Below, piece after piece: positions 44,953-53,786 of a DNA stretch of 64,000 nt. Each line of letters begins with the position of its first letter. Position 1 is the first letter of the stretch. The stretch spans positions 5,933,001 to 5,997,000 of the forward strand of contig NZ_CP036433.1 of the NCBI RefSeq assembly GCF_007751035.1, given 5' to 3'. A program made the position numbers and the translations under genes. Origin of the DNA: Lignipirellula cremea (lineage in GTDB: Bacteria; Planctomycetota; Planctomycetia; Pirellulales; Pirellulaceae). The notes below the pieces were generated by a model. That model had not been told where the DNA came from and made no database searches. It was given only the letters and a program-made list of their open reading frames with translations.

Positions 44953-45014
44953 GCATAAGAGAACCGCCGCGGCCCCTGCCAAATTACGGACGCCCCCTTC
45001 TGAGGAACCCCACG

Positions 45015-46373
45015 ATGCAAACCCGCCGATCTCTTCTCAAAGGCGTCACTCTCGGCGCGGGCGGCCTGGCGCTATCGCCGTTCTTGAATCACTTTACCCG
45101 TTCCGAAGCGGACGACGCCGACGCCCGCATGCCAATGCGATTTGTGTTTGTCGTCAAAGCCAGCGGTCTGCAGGCGGAGTACATCAACCCCGCAGGGCTG
45201 CAGCACGGCGGCGATACGCTGGTGGACGAGCCGCTGGCCGATCGCAAGCTGGCCGACAGCATGCTTTCGCTGGAACCGTACCGGAACCGTCTCACGATCC
45301 TGCAGGGGCTCAGCGGCAAGATGTGCACGTTCGGGCACTCGTCGTTCTATGGGGCGCTGGGCGCCTATAAAGCGACTATGCAGGGACCGCCATCCGCGGC
45401 TACGATCGATGGGCATCTGTCCAATCACGTGCCGTCGGTGTTTAACCATGTAGGACTCAAAATGGGGGACGGCAGCCAGGGCGTTGCTTATCCTTCGATC
45501 AGCGCGGCCGGCAAGAACCAGCAGTTGCCGTTCCAGTGCAATCCCGAACTGGCGTACCAGAACCTGTTCGGCAGCATTGCCGCCGGCGGGAACATCCGCA
45601 AAAAGTACCAGCGCACCGGCAACGTGCTCGACGCCATGGCCGACGATATCCGCGGCCTGCGACGGAACCTGCCGTCCCAGGGAAAAGAGAAGCTCGACCA
45701 TTACCTGAGCGGCTTTGAAACGCTGAAAGATCGCCGGCTGAAGCTGATCTCCATGCAGGAGATTCTCACGAAGCACGCGCCCGAGGTGACCGACAAGTAC
45801 ACATCCAAGTACAGCACGCACCAGCTGGAAGCCCATTTCGACATGGCGACGGCCGCCCTGATCAGCGGCATTACCAACGTGGTTACCGTGCACACCGACG
45901 ACCTGAACTCTTCCTACCAGGGACTGGGCATCACGCCCAAGGTGCACTCCGTCGGCCATGGAGCCAGCAGCGGAGAGCTAAGCTCGCAGGACTGCCGCAA
46001 CCTGATCCGCACCTTCCATTGCGAACTGATCGCCGGCATGGCCGAGAAGCTCAGCCAGATCCCCGAAGGCGACGGCGTGATGCTCGATAACACGGTGATC
46101 GTGTACCTGAGCGACAACTCCGACAAGCACCATTCTTCCGCGACCGAATGGCCCATGTTTGTACTGGGGAACCTGGGCGGCCGGTTAAGAACGAACGGAC
46201 GCTACCTCGCCTGGCCCCGTTACGGGGCGGCCGGACATCATCACACAATCGGCAACTTGTGGACGACGCTTTGCCACGCCGCCGGATTCCCGCTGGAGCA
46301 CTTCGGCCAGCCCGACTTCGCCCTGGGCAAGCCAGCCGACCAGTCCGGCCCGCTGAACGAATTGCTGGGCTAA
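45015..46373 (+). CDS. DUF1552 family protein, variant type, locus B
   Basis: 452 residues from ATG 45015, behind TGAGGAACCC. Twin-arginine-like leader QTRRSLLKGVTLGAGGLAL. It shares with the locus A proteins FVFVVKASGLQAEYI, EKLDHYLSGFETLKDRR, LDNTVIVYLSDNSDKHH and LGNLGGRLRTNGRYLAWP. The family motif is altered to HSVGHGASSG, again lacking the SHH triad. It is the last gene of locus B; it converges with the minus-strand DUF1552 of locus D only 25 bp away. Confidence 0.92.
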   Translation: MQTRRSLLKGVTLGAGGLALSPFLNHFTRSEADDADARMPMRFVFVVKASGLQAEYINPAGLQHGGDTLVDEPLADRKLADSMLSLEPYRNRLTILQGLSGKMCTFGHSSFYGALGAYKATMQGPPSAATIDGHLSNHVPSVFNHVGLKMGDGSQGVAYPSISAAGKNQQLPFQCNPELAYQNLFGSIAAGGNIRKKYQRTGNVLDAMADDIRGLRRNLPSQGKEKLDHYLSGFETLKDRRLKLISMQEILTKHAPEVTDKYTSKYSTHQLEAHFDMATAALISGITNVVTVHTDDLNSSYQGLGITPKVHSVGHGASSGELSSQDCRNLIRTFHCELIAGMAEKLSQIPEGDGVMLDNTVIVYLSDNSDKHHSSATEWPMFVLGNLGGRLRTNGRYLAWPRYGAAGHHHTIGNLWTTLCHAAGFPLEHFGQPDFALGKPADQSGPLNELLG

Positions 46374-46398
46374 ATAGCCCAGCGTAAAGACCGCCGGC

Positions 46399-47751
46399 TT
46401 ACAGCAGCTCGGTGATCTTCCCGTCGACTTCGCCCCCTTGGAAGTTTTCCGGCAGGGGCGTTTGCATCCGGTCGAACACGGTGCTCCACAAGTTGCCCAG
46501 ACGAACATCTTCCTTGACCAGGTGGCCCTGGTGTTTGACGCCCAGCCGGGAGCCGCCGGCCAGCATGGTCGGCAGATGATGGTTGTGGTGGGCGTTGATC
46601 GACCCGCCGCTGCTGCCGTAGGCGACCAGCGTATGATCCAGCAGCGTGGCGTCCCCTTCTTTGATCGACCGCAGCTTGTTCAGGAAGTAGGCCCAGTCTT
46701 CCATGTACCAGACATCGGACTGGGTGAACCACTTGAGCTTGTCCGGGTCTTCGCCGTGGTGGGTCATCTCGTGGTAGTTGTACGGATTGCCCAGATCCCG
46801 CCAGGAACCGGTGCCGTCCTGTCCGTCCATCCGAGCCAGGTAAGAAACCACCCGGGTGCTATCGGTCTGCAGGGCCAGGGCGAGCACGTCGTACATGAAG
46901 CGCTGGTACCGGCGGTATTCCAGGCCGGATTTGTCGGGATCGAGTCCCTGTTCCTTGCCAAAATCAAGGCTTGCCACGTTCGGCTTCGGCTTGCGGAGCC
47001 AGTCCTTTTCCGCCTGCATACGACGTTCCAGATCGCGGATGCCGGTCAAGTATTCGTCCAGCTTGCGACGGTCGTCGACGCCCAGCGCGCCGTTTAACCG
47101 CCGAGCTTCATCGCGAAGAGAATCCAGCAGGCTGGTCCGCTGCACAAACTCGGCTTCCCGCGCGTCGAGCGTGTCGGCCGTATCCTGGCGGAACAGCATA
47201 TCAAACAGCACGTGCGGCCGGTTCTCCGAAGGGATCGGGGTGCCGCTGGGACTCCAGGACAGCGTCTGGTCGTAGAAACCGCCAAAGCCGGTCCCCCGTT
47301 TGATGCCCAGGGTGAGCGAAGGAAAGCGAGTCTGCCGGCCGATCGCCGCCGCCAGTTCCTGGTCGCAGGAAACGCGCAGCTGCGCCCCGGCGCTACGGGT
47401 ATTGGTGCCGGTCAAGAACGTGCGGTCGCCCACATGGCCGCCCGAGTGCGTCAGTTTCAGCCCGGAAATTACGGTGAAATCGCGTTTCAACGGTTCCAGC
47501 GGTTTCAAAATGGGCGACACCGTGTAATCCGGGCCGGTGTCCCTGGGGGTAAAGTCGCGGCCGTTGATGCCGAGCCCGAAAAAGCAGAACACAGCCCGCC
47601 GCGGCGTTTCATCGGCCGTGAGCGAACCGGCCGTTTCCGCCGAATCCGCGCGAGTGCTCATGGCGTCCAGTAGCGGCAGCCCCAGCGCAATGCCGGCCCC
47701 TTTCAGAAACGTCCGACGCGGTAAAACCTGCTGCTTCCGATGAATGTGCAT
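46399..47751 (-). CDS. DUF1552 (HXXSHH) family protein, canonical type, locus D
   Basis: 450 residues. Twin-arginine-like leader LPRRTFLKGAGIALGLPLL. Signature HEMTHHGED near residue 330 (HxxTHH). Other motifs: AVFCFFGLGINGRDF, LDEYLTGIRDLERRMQ, VAYGSSGGSINAHHNHHLPTMLAGG. Its natural partner, the DUF1592-type gene, is at 48565, and the RAYT gene lies in between, so the two may no longer be tightly co-expressed. Exported; activity unknown. Confidence 0.93.
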   Translation of the reverse strand: MHIHRKQQVLPRRTFLKGAGIALGLPLLDAMSTRADSAETAGSLTADETPRRAVFCFFGLGINGRDFTPRDTGPDYTVSPILKPLEPLKRDFTVISGLKLTHSGGHVGDRTFLTGTNTRSAGAQLRVSCDQELAAAIGRQTRFPSLTLGIKRGTGFGGFYDQTLSWSPSGTPIPSENRPHVLFDMLFRQDTADTLDAREAEFVQRTSLLDSLRDEARRLNGALGVDDRRKLDEYLTGIRDLERRMQAEKDWLRKPKPNVASLDFGKEQGLDPDKSGLEYRRYQRFMYDVLALALQTDSTRVVSYLARMDGQDGTGSWRDLGNPYNYHEMTHHGEDPDKLKWFTQSDVWYMEDWAYFLNKLRSIKEGDATLLDHTLVAYGSSGGSINAHHNHHLPTMLAGGSRLGVKHQGHLVKEDVRLGNLWSTVFDRMQTPLPENFQGGEVDGKITELL

Positions 47752-47787
47752 CGCCGAAACTCCTGAAGTGACTTGTGCGTAAATGAA

Positions 47788-47841
47788 AGTCGTCTTTCGC
47801 TCCGCGAAAGAACGCGTCCTTTCGCGGAGCGAAAGGCGACT
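47788..47841. repeat. REP-like hairpin beside the RAYT gene
   Basis: Arms AGTCGTCTTTCGCTCCGCGAAAG (47788-47810) and CTTTCGCGGAGCGAAAGGCGACT (47819-47841) pair at 22 of 23 positions around the loop AACGCGTC. It lies 9 bp beyond the 3' end of the RAYT gene and 36 bp before the DUF1552 start. RAYT transposases recognise exactly this kind of stem. It may also block transcription into DUF1552. Confidence 0.85.
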
Positions 47842-47850
47842 GACGGACCG

Positions 47851-48555
47851 TTAATCGTTGTGTTTACGATAGAGGAACTCACCTGACGAAACTCTGGCTT
47901 TCCTGGGGTTGTCCGCGATATAGTCCCGCAGGTATTCATACTGTTCGGGGCTTCGGACGAGATAATCGAACGGTTCCTGCTGCCAGAATTTTCCGCTCTC
48001 TCCCATTGCTCGATTGATGCTGCAGGCTGTGAAGTGCAGCCATGAATCGCATTGCTCTTTAAGCAGACTCGCGGAACCAAACGCTACCAGCAAGTGCACA
48101 TGATTTGGCATGATGACAAAGTCACCCATGCGATATCGCTCCCCATCGAAATGCAATAACGAATCTGCAACGATCCGCGCAAGTTTCGGCTGCTTCAACA
48201 GACAACGCCCGTGACAGGTATCAAGGAACAACTCGCGTTGACGATTGAAATATCGGAAAAAGTCCTGATGGTCTTTCTCAGAAAGCCTGGCCAACATTCC
48301 TTTCCAGTGAGGTCCTTCGCCATATCCACGGATTCGCAGCCATTCTCCTTTTTCACGATCCCACCGATCGACAACTTCTCGCGGCACCGAGTCATGAGTT
48401 CGAAACGTGATAAAAACTACGCCTCCAGCTTGCGACCAATGTGGTCGGCAGTGTTCGTAGATTTCGAACTCGGCCTTGGGGTCAAATATTTCACCCAGTG
48501 CAACAGGTTTGTTGTCCTGGTCTGTTTCGGTTTGGGACAAGGGACGTTCAACCAC
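47851..48555 (-). CDS. REP-associated tyrosine transposase (RAYT)
   Basis: 234 residues. HUH motif in FVIMPNHVHLLVAF (HVH, near residue 150), preceded by GGVVFITFRTHDSVP and followed by YEYLRDYIADNPRKARV, where the first tyrosines are catalytic candidates. Its ribosome-binding site AGGAG overlaps the stop codon of the upstream DUF1592-type gene, with 5 nt to the ATG, so translation is coupled to that gene. A REP-like hairpin follows its 3' end. Unlike the RAYT at 24886 it has no long C-terminal extension; the two are only distantly similar. Confidence 0.9.
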   Translation of the reverse strand: MVERPLSQTETDQDNKPVALGEIFDPKAEFEIYEHCRPHWSQAGGVVFITFRTHDSVPREVVDRWDREKGEWLRIRGYGEGPHWKGMLARLSEKDHQDFFRYFNRQRELFLDTCHGRCLLKQPKLARIVADSLLHFDGERYRMGDFVIMPNHVHLLVAFGSASLLKEQCDSWLHFTACSINRAMGESGKFWQQEPFDYLVRSPEQYEYLRDYIADNPRKARVSSGEFLYRKHND

Positions 48556-48564
48556 ATCTCACTC

Positions 48565-51213
48565 CTATTTGGAACGGAACGGTTCGCTGGCCACGATCCC
48601 GTAGATGAGTGATTGAATGCGGTAGTCGTGCTGCTGCAGGTCCCCGACGAGCTTGTCGACAAGAGCGTGGTCGGCGTAACCGACGGGACGTCCCAGGGCG
48701 TAGGTCAGCATTTTGACGGCGAGCGCCCTGGCGAATTTGTCTTTGTCCTGCAGCAAGCCTGCTTTGTATTCTTCGAGCGTTTCGAAACTGCGGCCGCTGG
48801 GGAACGAGCCGCTGACATCCAGCACGGGGCCGTTGCGGCCGCGGAAGCCTTCGCCGTTGAAGCGTTCCCGCCAGGCGCCAATCGCGTCGTAATTTTCCAG
48901 GGCCAGACCATAAGGGTCGAGCTTGAAGTGGCACGAAGCGCATATCTGATCGCTGCGGTGCAGTTCCAGCCGCTGGCGAACCGTCAGATCCTTGCCAGCC
49001 GTATTCGGCTGGATTTCACCCGCATTGGGCGGCGGGCTGTTGGGCGGATCGTTGAGCAGTTCCCGCAGCACCCAGGATCCTCGTCGCATCGGCAAAGTAC
49101 GCGTGCCGTCGGCCAGGTAGGTCATCAAACCAGCCATCCCCAGCACCCCGCCGCGATGGTCTTCCGGCTGGATCGAGACCCGTCGGAACTCGTCCCCTTC
49201 GACCCCGTCGATGCCGTAGTGCCGGGCCAATCGCTCATTGATCACCAGGAAGTCGCTGTCCAGGAACGAAGTCACCGGCAGATTATGCTGCAGCACTTCC
49301 GCAAAAAAAGCCAGCGGCTCCTGTTGCGACGCCCGTTCCAGCGAGGAGTCGTAGTCGCGGTACTCGGCGGCCGGCATGATCGAGCCGTAGTCGCGGACCG
49401 ACAGCCACTGGCCGGCAAAGTTACGGACGAACTGCCCAGCCTTGGGATCGGCCAGCATCCGTTTAACCTGCTCCGCGACGACGCCTTGCTGCTGCAGCTT
49501 GCCAGCCTTGGCCAGACCCAGCAACTCCTCGTCGGGCATGGTGCTCCACAGAAAGTACGACAGCCGTGAAGCCAGCTCGTAGTCGCCCAGCGGACGCGGC
49601 TGCTGATGCTCGCCGGCCGGTTCTTCCAGAAAGAGAAACCCAGGCGCACAGAGCACCCGCTGCAGGCCGAACCGCATCGCCTGGTGGAAGGACAGCTGGT
49701 TCAGCGACTGGGCCTGCACGACCACGGCGGTGATCGCGTCGATCTCGGCCGTGGTGACAGGTCGGCGGTTAGCGCGGGGCAGAAAGCGGGTGAAAATCTC
49801 GCGGACGTACTCCGCATCCTGCCGCTCGTCGCCGTCGAAAAAGAGGCTTTGATGGCTGGCGGGCGGCCACTCTTTCTGGATGGGCCCTTCAATTTCAATC
49901 GATTCCAGTAGCAGCCGCGGCAGTTTGTCGATGTCCATCTCCGGGTTGAAGATATTGGCCGGCCCCGTCCAGGCGTTCAGCTTTTTCTCAACCACGGCCC
50001 GTTCCGCCTTGAGGGCGTCGACCTCGGCTTGCGGGGCTCTTTTGGTGGCGGCCCTTTCCAGCAGGCTTCGCAGACGGGTCCACTGGGAGACCAGGTCCTT
50101 GTAGTTCGGCTCGCGGATCACGGCGTCTTCGGTATGGTTCCAGAGCAGGTTGAACACCTGCGGCCCCTTCACTTCGCCATTGACGGGGCCGCGCAGGAAC
50201 AGCACCACTTCGGTCACGCCTGACGGATTAACCGCGACCTGCTCCTCGACCTGGATCGGCGAGTTCATGGCGTACTGCAGCTTGTAAAAGTTTGGGCCCT
50301 GTCGGCCGCGGTTGTCGACTTTGCCATGGATGCGGAAGCGATAGTAGCCGTCCTGCGTGACGGCCCGGGAGACGGCGTAATGGCAGATCACGCCCCAGCC
50401 TTTGTACTCCACGCGATAAGTCGGCCCGCCCTGCAGATGCTCAATGTGCGTGGGATGCACGATCGAGGTTTTGGCGCCGCGGGGGATGGTATGTTCAAAG
50501 TCAGGAAAGACGGCCACCTGCTCCGACGCAGGGCGCGCCCTTTCAATCTGGAACCGGTTCTCCAGCCGATTGACGGGCGGCGGCTCAGTGACGATCGCCA
50601 CGGCCGCCAGCTTCGACGCCACGGCCAGGCTGCGTTCAATCTGCGTCTGGTCGAAAAAGAGCCCCGCTCCCAGTCGATCAAACCCTTCGGCCAGCCCGTC
50701 GGCCGGCATCTCTTCAATCAGCGGCAGGACGATGTTTTCATCCAGATGCAGCAGGTCGCGAATCGTGTTTGCGTACTCGTCCCGGTTCAAGCGTCGCATG
50801 GGGATCCGGCCGCCGGCCTGCTTCGCCGCCAGTTCGACCTCTCGGAGTTGCTGGTTCACCCAGTTCGCCGCCAGGGCCACCTGTCGAGGCTCGGGCCGCG
50901 GCTGGTCCTCCGGGGGCATCTCGCCGGAGTGGATCCGATCGAGCACTTCCTTCCAGTGCTCGGCCACGGTCGGCAAAGTGAAATCGGTCCCCAGTTGGTC
51001 GATCCGGAAGCCGGCCTTGGCGGTCTCCGGCCCGTGACAGCTGTGACAATGCTGCTTCAGAAACGGCTGAACGGATTCCGCAAACCCGGCGGCCTGACGA
51101 GCAGTCTGCGGCTGCTCATTCGCCGGGGGATCGGCATGGACGGCGGAAGCCGCCAGCAACAGGGCCAGGGGAACGACGGTTAGCTTCCACATCGGACGGG
51201 GGTTCCTGTTCAT
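48565..51213 (-). CDS. PSCyt-DUF1587-1595-1592-1588-1585 exported protein, locus D
   Basis: 882 residues (ATG 51192, MWKLTVV, also possible). Signal peptide KLTVVPLALLLAASAVHA. Cytochrome-like domain LKQHCHSCHGPETAKAGFRID and EMPPEDQPRPEP; DUF1587 MRRLNRDEYANTIRDLLHL. A beta-rich, probably ligand-binding region (about 270-380) with GYYRFRIHGKVDN follows, then a coiled segment with LKAERAVVEKKLNAW. DUF1592: ASRLSYFLWSTMPDEELLGLA. DUF1588: HRGGVLGMAGLMTYLADGTRT and CASCHFKLDPYGLALENYDAIG. DUF1585: LTYALGRPVGYADH, ending in VASEPFRSK. Same architecture as the protein at 21959, which it should match in function. Confidence 0.93.
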   Translation of the reverse strand: MNRNPRPMWKLTVVPLALLLAASAVHADPPANEQPQTARQAAGFAESVQPFLKQHCHSCHGPETAKAGFRIDQLGTDFTLPTVAEHWKEVLDRIHSGEMPPEDQPRPEPRQVALAANWVNQQLREVELAAKQAGGRIPMRRLNRDEYANTIRDLLHLDENIVLPLIEEMPADGLAEGFDRLGAGLFFDQTQIERSLAVASKLAAVAIVTEPPPVNRLENRFQIERARPASEQVAVFPDFEHTIPRGAKTSIVHPTHIEHLQGGPTYRVEYKGWGVICHYAVSRAVTQDGYYRFRIHGKVDNRGRQGPNFYKLQYAMNSPIQVEEQVAVNPSGVTEVVLFLRGPVNGEVKGPQVFNLLWNHTEDAVIREPNYKDLVSQWTRLRSLLERAATKRAPQAEVDALKAERAVVEKKLNAWTGPANIFNPEMDIDKLPRLLLESIEIEGPIQKEWPPASHQSLFFDGDERQDAEYVREIFTRFLPRANRRPVTTAEIDAITAVVVQAQSLNQLSFHQAMRFGLQRVLCAPGFLFLEEPAGEHQQPRPLGDYELASRLSYFLWSTMPDEELLGLAKAGKLQQQGVVAEQVKRMLADPKAGQFVRNFAGQWLSVRDYGSIMPAAEYRDYDSSLERASQQEPLAFFAEVLQHNLPVTSFLDSDFLVINERLARHYGIDGVEGDEFRRVSIQPEDHRGGVLGMAGLMTYLADGTRTLPMRRGSWVLRELLNDPPNSPPPNAGEIQPNTAGKDLTVRQRLELHRSDQICASCHFKLDPYGLALENYDAIGAWRERFNGEGFRGRNGPVLDVSGSFPSGRSFETLEEYKAGLLQDKDKFARALAVKMLTYALGRPVGYADHALVDKLVGDLQQHDYRIQSLIYGIVASEPFRSK

Positions 51214-51487
51214 TCGGGATCACTTCGCAAGGGATGCCGGCAGGGATCAGGCGGCGGGAGGGAGGCGACGATGTCTGGCGTGCGTCGGTACGAGGCGTTC
51301 GACAGCCAGCGTCGCTCGTTTTCCGATATGGCAGGCGGTCTGCATGATCCGTGTATCGCTCCCATTCTACCAGCGACAGGACTTTCATGCGCAGGACTTT
51401 TGCGCGGCGACTTGACCCAAAAGCTACGCCCGTCAGCCTGGTGCATGATCTGCTGGACGCGCCCAAGGAAAGCGGCCGCGGCAAGGC

Positions 51488-52045
51488 CTACGCCTTGTGC
51501 AGCCAGGGTCGCAGCAACCGGGTCAGGAAAGGCATGACGACCCAGGCCAGCGTCACGACCATGCAGCCGGTCATTACGGCGGTGGCCGCCAGCGGGTGCA
51601 GCAGGGCCATTCGCCCGCCAATCAACCAGGACCAGAAGAGGACGGCCGGGTAAACGCCCAGCCAGGTGACGCAGGCCATTTTCCAGCGCGGCGGAGCCTG
51701 GGTTCCGCCTTTGAAGAAGGCTTCCAGACCATGCAGTCGCCGGATCACGGCCTCCCCGTCGACGAGGTCGAGCGTTTCGTTCTTGTACTGCTGGAACATT
51801 TCCGACCCGTAGAACTCGCGACTATCGGCCTCACTGGCAAAGGAGCGGAGAATGCCATATTCGCGGTCCGTGCTGCCCGGCGCAGGGCGAATCAGATGCA
51901 CCCCTTCCACGCCAGGGTACGCCAGCGAGCGTTGCACAAACCGCCCCAGCACTTCTTCAAACTCAGACTCCCTGCCGGGACGAACGCGAAGGGTGATTGC
52001 GCAGTGCACGCCCTCCAGGGGCGCATGTTTATCGAGGGTCGCCAT
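51488..52045 (-). CDS. ABM-domain membrane protein
   Basis: 185 residues. The first 110 form an antibiotic-biosynthesis-monooxygenase-like ferredoxin fold (HCAITLRVRPGRESEFEEVL, REYGILRSFASEADSREFYGS). Two membrane helices follow (WLGVYPAVLFWSWLIGG and ATAVMTGCMVVTLAWVVMPFL). This ABM-plus-two-helices form is known in proteobacteria and others, usually annotated as unknown. The membrane part suggests a quinone-related or stress role, but this is not established. It appears to be a single gene. Confidence 0.82.
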   Translation of the reverse strand: MATLDKHAPLEGVHCAITLRVRPGRESEFEEVLGRFVQRSLAYPGVEGVHLIRPAPGSTDREYGILRSFASEADSREFYGSEMFQQYKNETLDLVDGEAVIRRLHGLEAFFKGGTQAPPRWKMACVTWLGVYPAVLFWSWLIGGRMALLHPLAATAVMTGCMVVTLAWVVMPFLTRLLRPWLHKA

Positions 52046-52120
52046 CGGTGCTTTCCCGGAGTGCGTCAGTGCTTGATTTCAGGGTCGTGGATCTCGCTGC
52101 AGATGCGTTCGGCAGCGCGA

Positions 52121-52147
52121 AGGAAAAGGGACTTCTGGCGAAGTCCC
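52121..52147 (-). terminator. Intrinsic terminator, minus strand
   Basis: On the minus strand GGGACTT (52147-52141), loop CGCCAG, AAGTCCC (52134-52128), followed by TTTTCCTT. The nearest minus-strand gene upstream is the isochorismatase-like gene at 53851, now separated from it by the inserted IS element. It most likely ended that operon before the insertion. Confidence 0.55.
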
Positions 52148-52306
52148 CTGCAGCCCGCCCTGACTCCTGGTTGTGAACTGGCTCTCGTGCTGCGTCAATC
52201 TGCAATCTTGGAGTGAGCGATTTCGGCCGTGCTGCTGTGCTGCCAAGAAAACCGTGGGCTAGCGCCCAATGGCACTGTTTTTACCAAATCCGTTGCCTGG
52301 GGTGGT

Positions 52307-52353
52307 TTTTGGCATGAATTTTGCGCCGCATGTTTTGGCATGAAATTTGCGCC
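52307..52353. repeat. Two 21-bp direct repeats inside the left end of the IS
   Basis: TTTTGGCATGAATTTTGCGCC (52307-52327) and TTTTGGCATGAAATTTGCGCC (52333-52353), 26 bp apart with one mismatch. They lie between the terminal repeat and the transposase start, where transposase binding or promoter control would be expected. Confidence 0.6.
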
Positions 52354-52391
52354 CCTTCCTGTCTTCTTACTCATTGATAAGGAGTCTTGCG

Positions 52392-53786
52392 ATGGCGGCC
52401 AAACAGAAACGTAAGCAGAAAGCACAGAAATCCGAGCAGGCGCGGGCGGCGGAGTTTGACGCCGTGTTTGCCCAGTTGGAAGAGATCGTGGATCTCCGCC
52501 AGGCCGATGAGTTGCAGCCCTCCCACGCCCAAACGATTTACACGTCTGGCGTCGTCCTGTGGCTGTTGGTCTTGCAGCGATTGCGCGGCGGTTGCTCGAT
52601 GGCCGAGGCGGTCAAGGCCTTGATCGAGCAGCGCCCGGACATCGTGCCCGACAATAAACGCATCGAAGAAGCGACCCTCTCTTCCAGCACCGCGGCGTAC
52701 TCCCGGGGCCGGAGCCGTTTGTCGCTGGAGACCGTCATGTGGCTCTGCAATGCCGTCTGGCGGTCGCTGGTCGACAACGCTCCGCCCACCTTCGGCGGGC
52801 GACGCGTGTTCGCGCTGGACGGCACGACGATCTCGCTGGGACCGGAATGGGAACTGTACGACGTCTTCCCGCCCGCTTCCAATCAGTACGGAGAGTCGGC
52901 CTGGCCGATGGCCTATCTGGTCGTGGCTCATGAGGTCGAAAGTGGAGCGGCGTTGCCCCCGGAAATCGGTGCGATGTACGGCGACCAGGCGGTCTCGGAA
53001 ACCAGCCTGATCCACGATCATTTACAACGCATCCCGGCCGATTCGGTGATTCTGGTCGACACAGCTTACGGCATTACGCGTGTCGCCTACGAGTTCCACA
53101 CGGCCAATCAACGCTTCGTGGTGCGGATGAAGAAGGACCGCTTTCGCCGGCTGCAAAAGGACGCCGAGTTGATCGAACAAGGCGAGGACTGGAAAACGTA
53201 TCGAGGACAATGGACGCCCAGTCGCCGCGAGCTGCGCGACAATCCTCAATTGCCGGAGGACTTCTCGCTGCCGATTCGGCTGCACGTGTTCGAAAGCGTC
53301 CACGGCGAAACAATCTATCTGGCGACCGACCTGACCGACGAATTGGACGTCATCGCCGATTTGTATAGTCAGCGGTGGCGTGTGGAAACAGATCTCTCAC
53401 AGATCAAGGTGACGCTCGACATCGAGAACATCCTCGCCAAGAGTCCTGAGATGTTCCGCAAAGAACTGATGGCGTCGATCGTGGCCTATAACCTGACGAT
53501 CCAGTTCCGCAAACAGGCGGCGGAACAGGCCAACGTACCGCCGCGGCGGCTCAGCTTCACCGGCGTGTGGGACGTGTTCCGCATCTTCCTGCTCCAAAAA
53601 ACATTCCCCGACGCCGGCGCCTGGCGCACGGCTTACGCACGAGCGCTCAAGTACGCAGCGCGAGAGAAATTGCCGAACCGCCCCGGCCGGAGCTACTCCC
53701 GCGAAAGCTACAAACGCCGCTCCAAATCCTCGCATTTTAAAAAAAGATCTCCACCCTGGAACCAACCCGAAAACGAGCCAAAGTGA
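52392..53786 (+). CDS. IS4-family DDE transposase
   Basis: 464 residues from ATG 52392, 7 nt behind AAGGAG. Catalytic core: RVFALDGTTISL supplies the first Asp, VILVDTAYGITRVAYEF the second, and YSQRWRVETDLSQIKVTLDIEN is the IS4 Y-(2)-R-(3)-E-(6)-K signature with the catalytic Glu. C-terminal lysine/arginine-rich tail (RSYSRESYKRRSKSSHFKKR). The stop lies within the right terminal repeat region. Full length and undamaged. Confidence 0.93.
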   Translation: MAAKQKRKQKAQKSEQARAAEFDAVFAQLEEIVDLRQADELQPSHAQTIYTSGVVLWLLVLQRLRGGCSMAEAVKALIEQRPDIVPDNKRIEEATLSSSTAAYSRGRSRLSLETVMWLCNAVWRSLVDNAPPTFGGRRVFALDGTTISLGPEWELYDVFPPASNQYGESAWPMAYLVVAHEVESGAALPPEIGAMYGDQAVSETSLIHDHLQRIPADSVILVDTAYGITRVAYEFHTANQRFVVRMKKDRFRRLQKDAELIEQGEDWKTYRGQWTPSRRELRDNPQLPEDFSLPIRLHVFESVHGETIYLATDLTDELDVIADLYSQRWRVETDLSQIKVTLDIENILAKSPEMFRKELMASIVAYNLTIQFRKQAAEQANVPPRRLSFTGVWDVFRIFLLQKTFPDAGAWRTAYARALKYAAREKLPNRPGRSYSRESYKRRSKSSHFKKRSPPWNQPENEPK

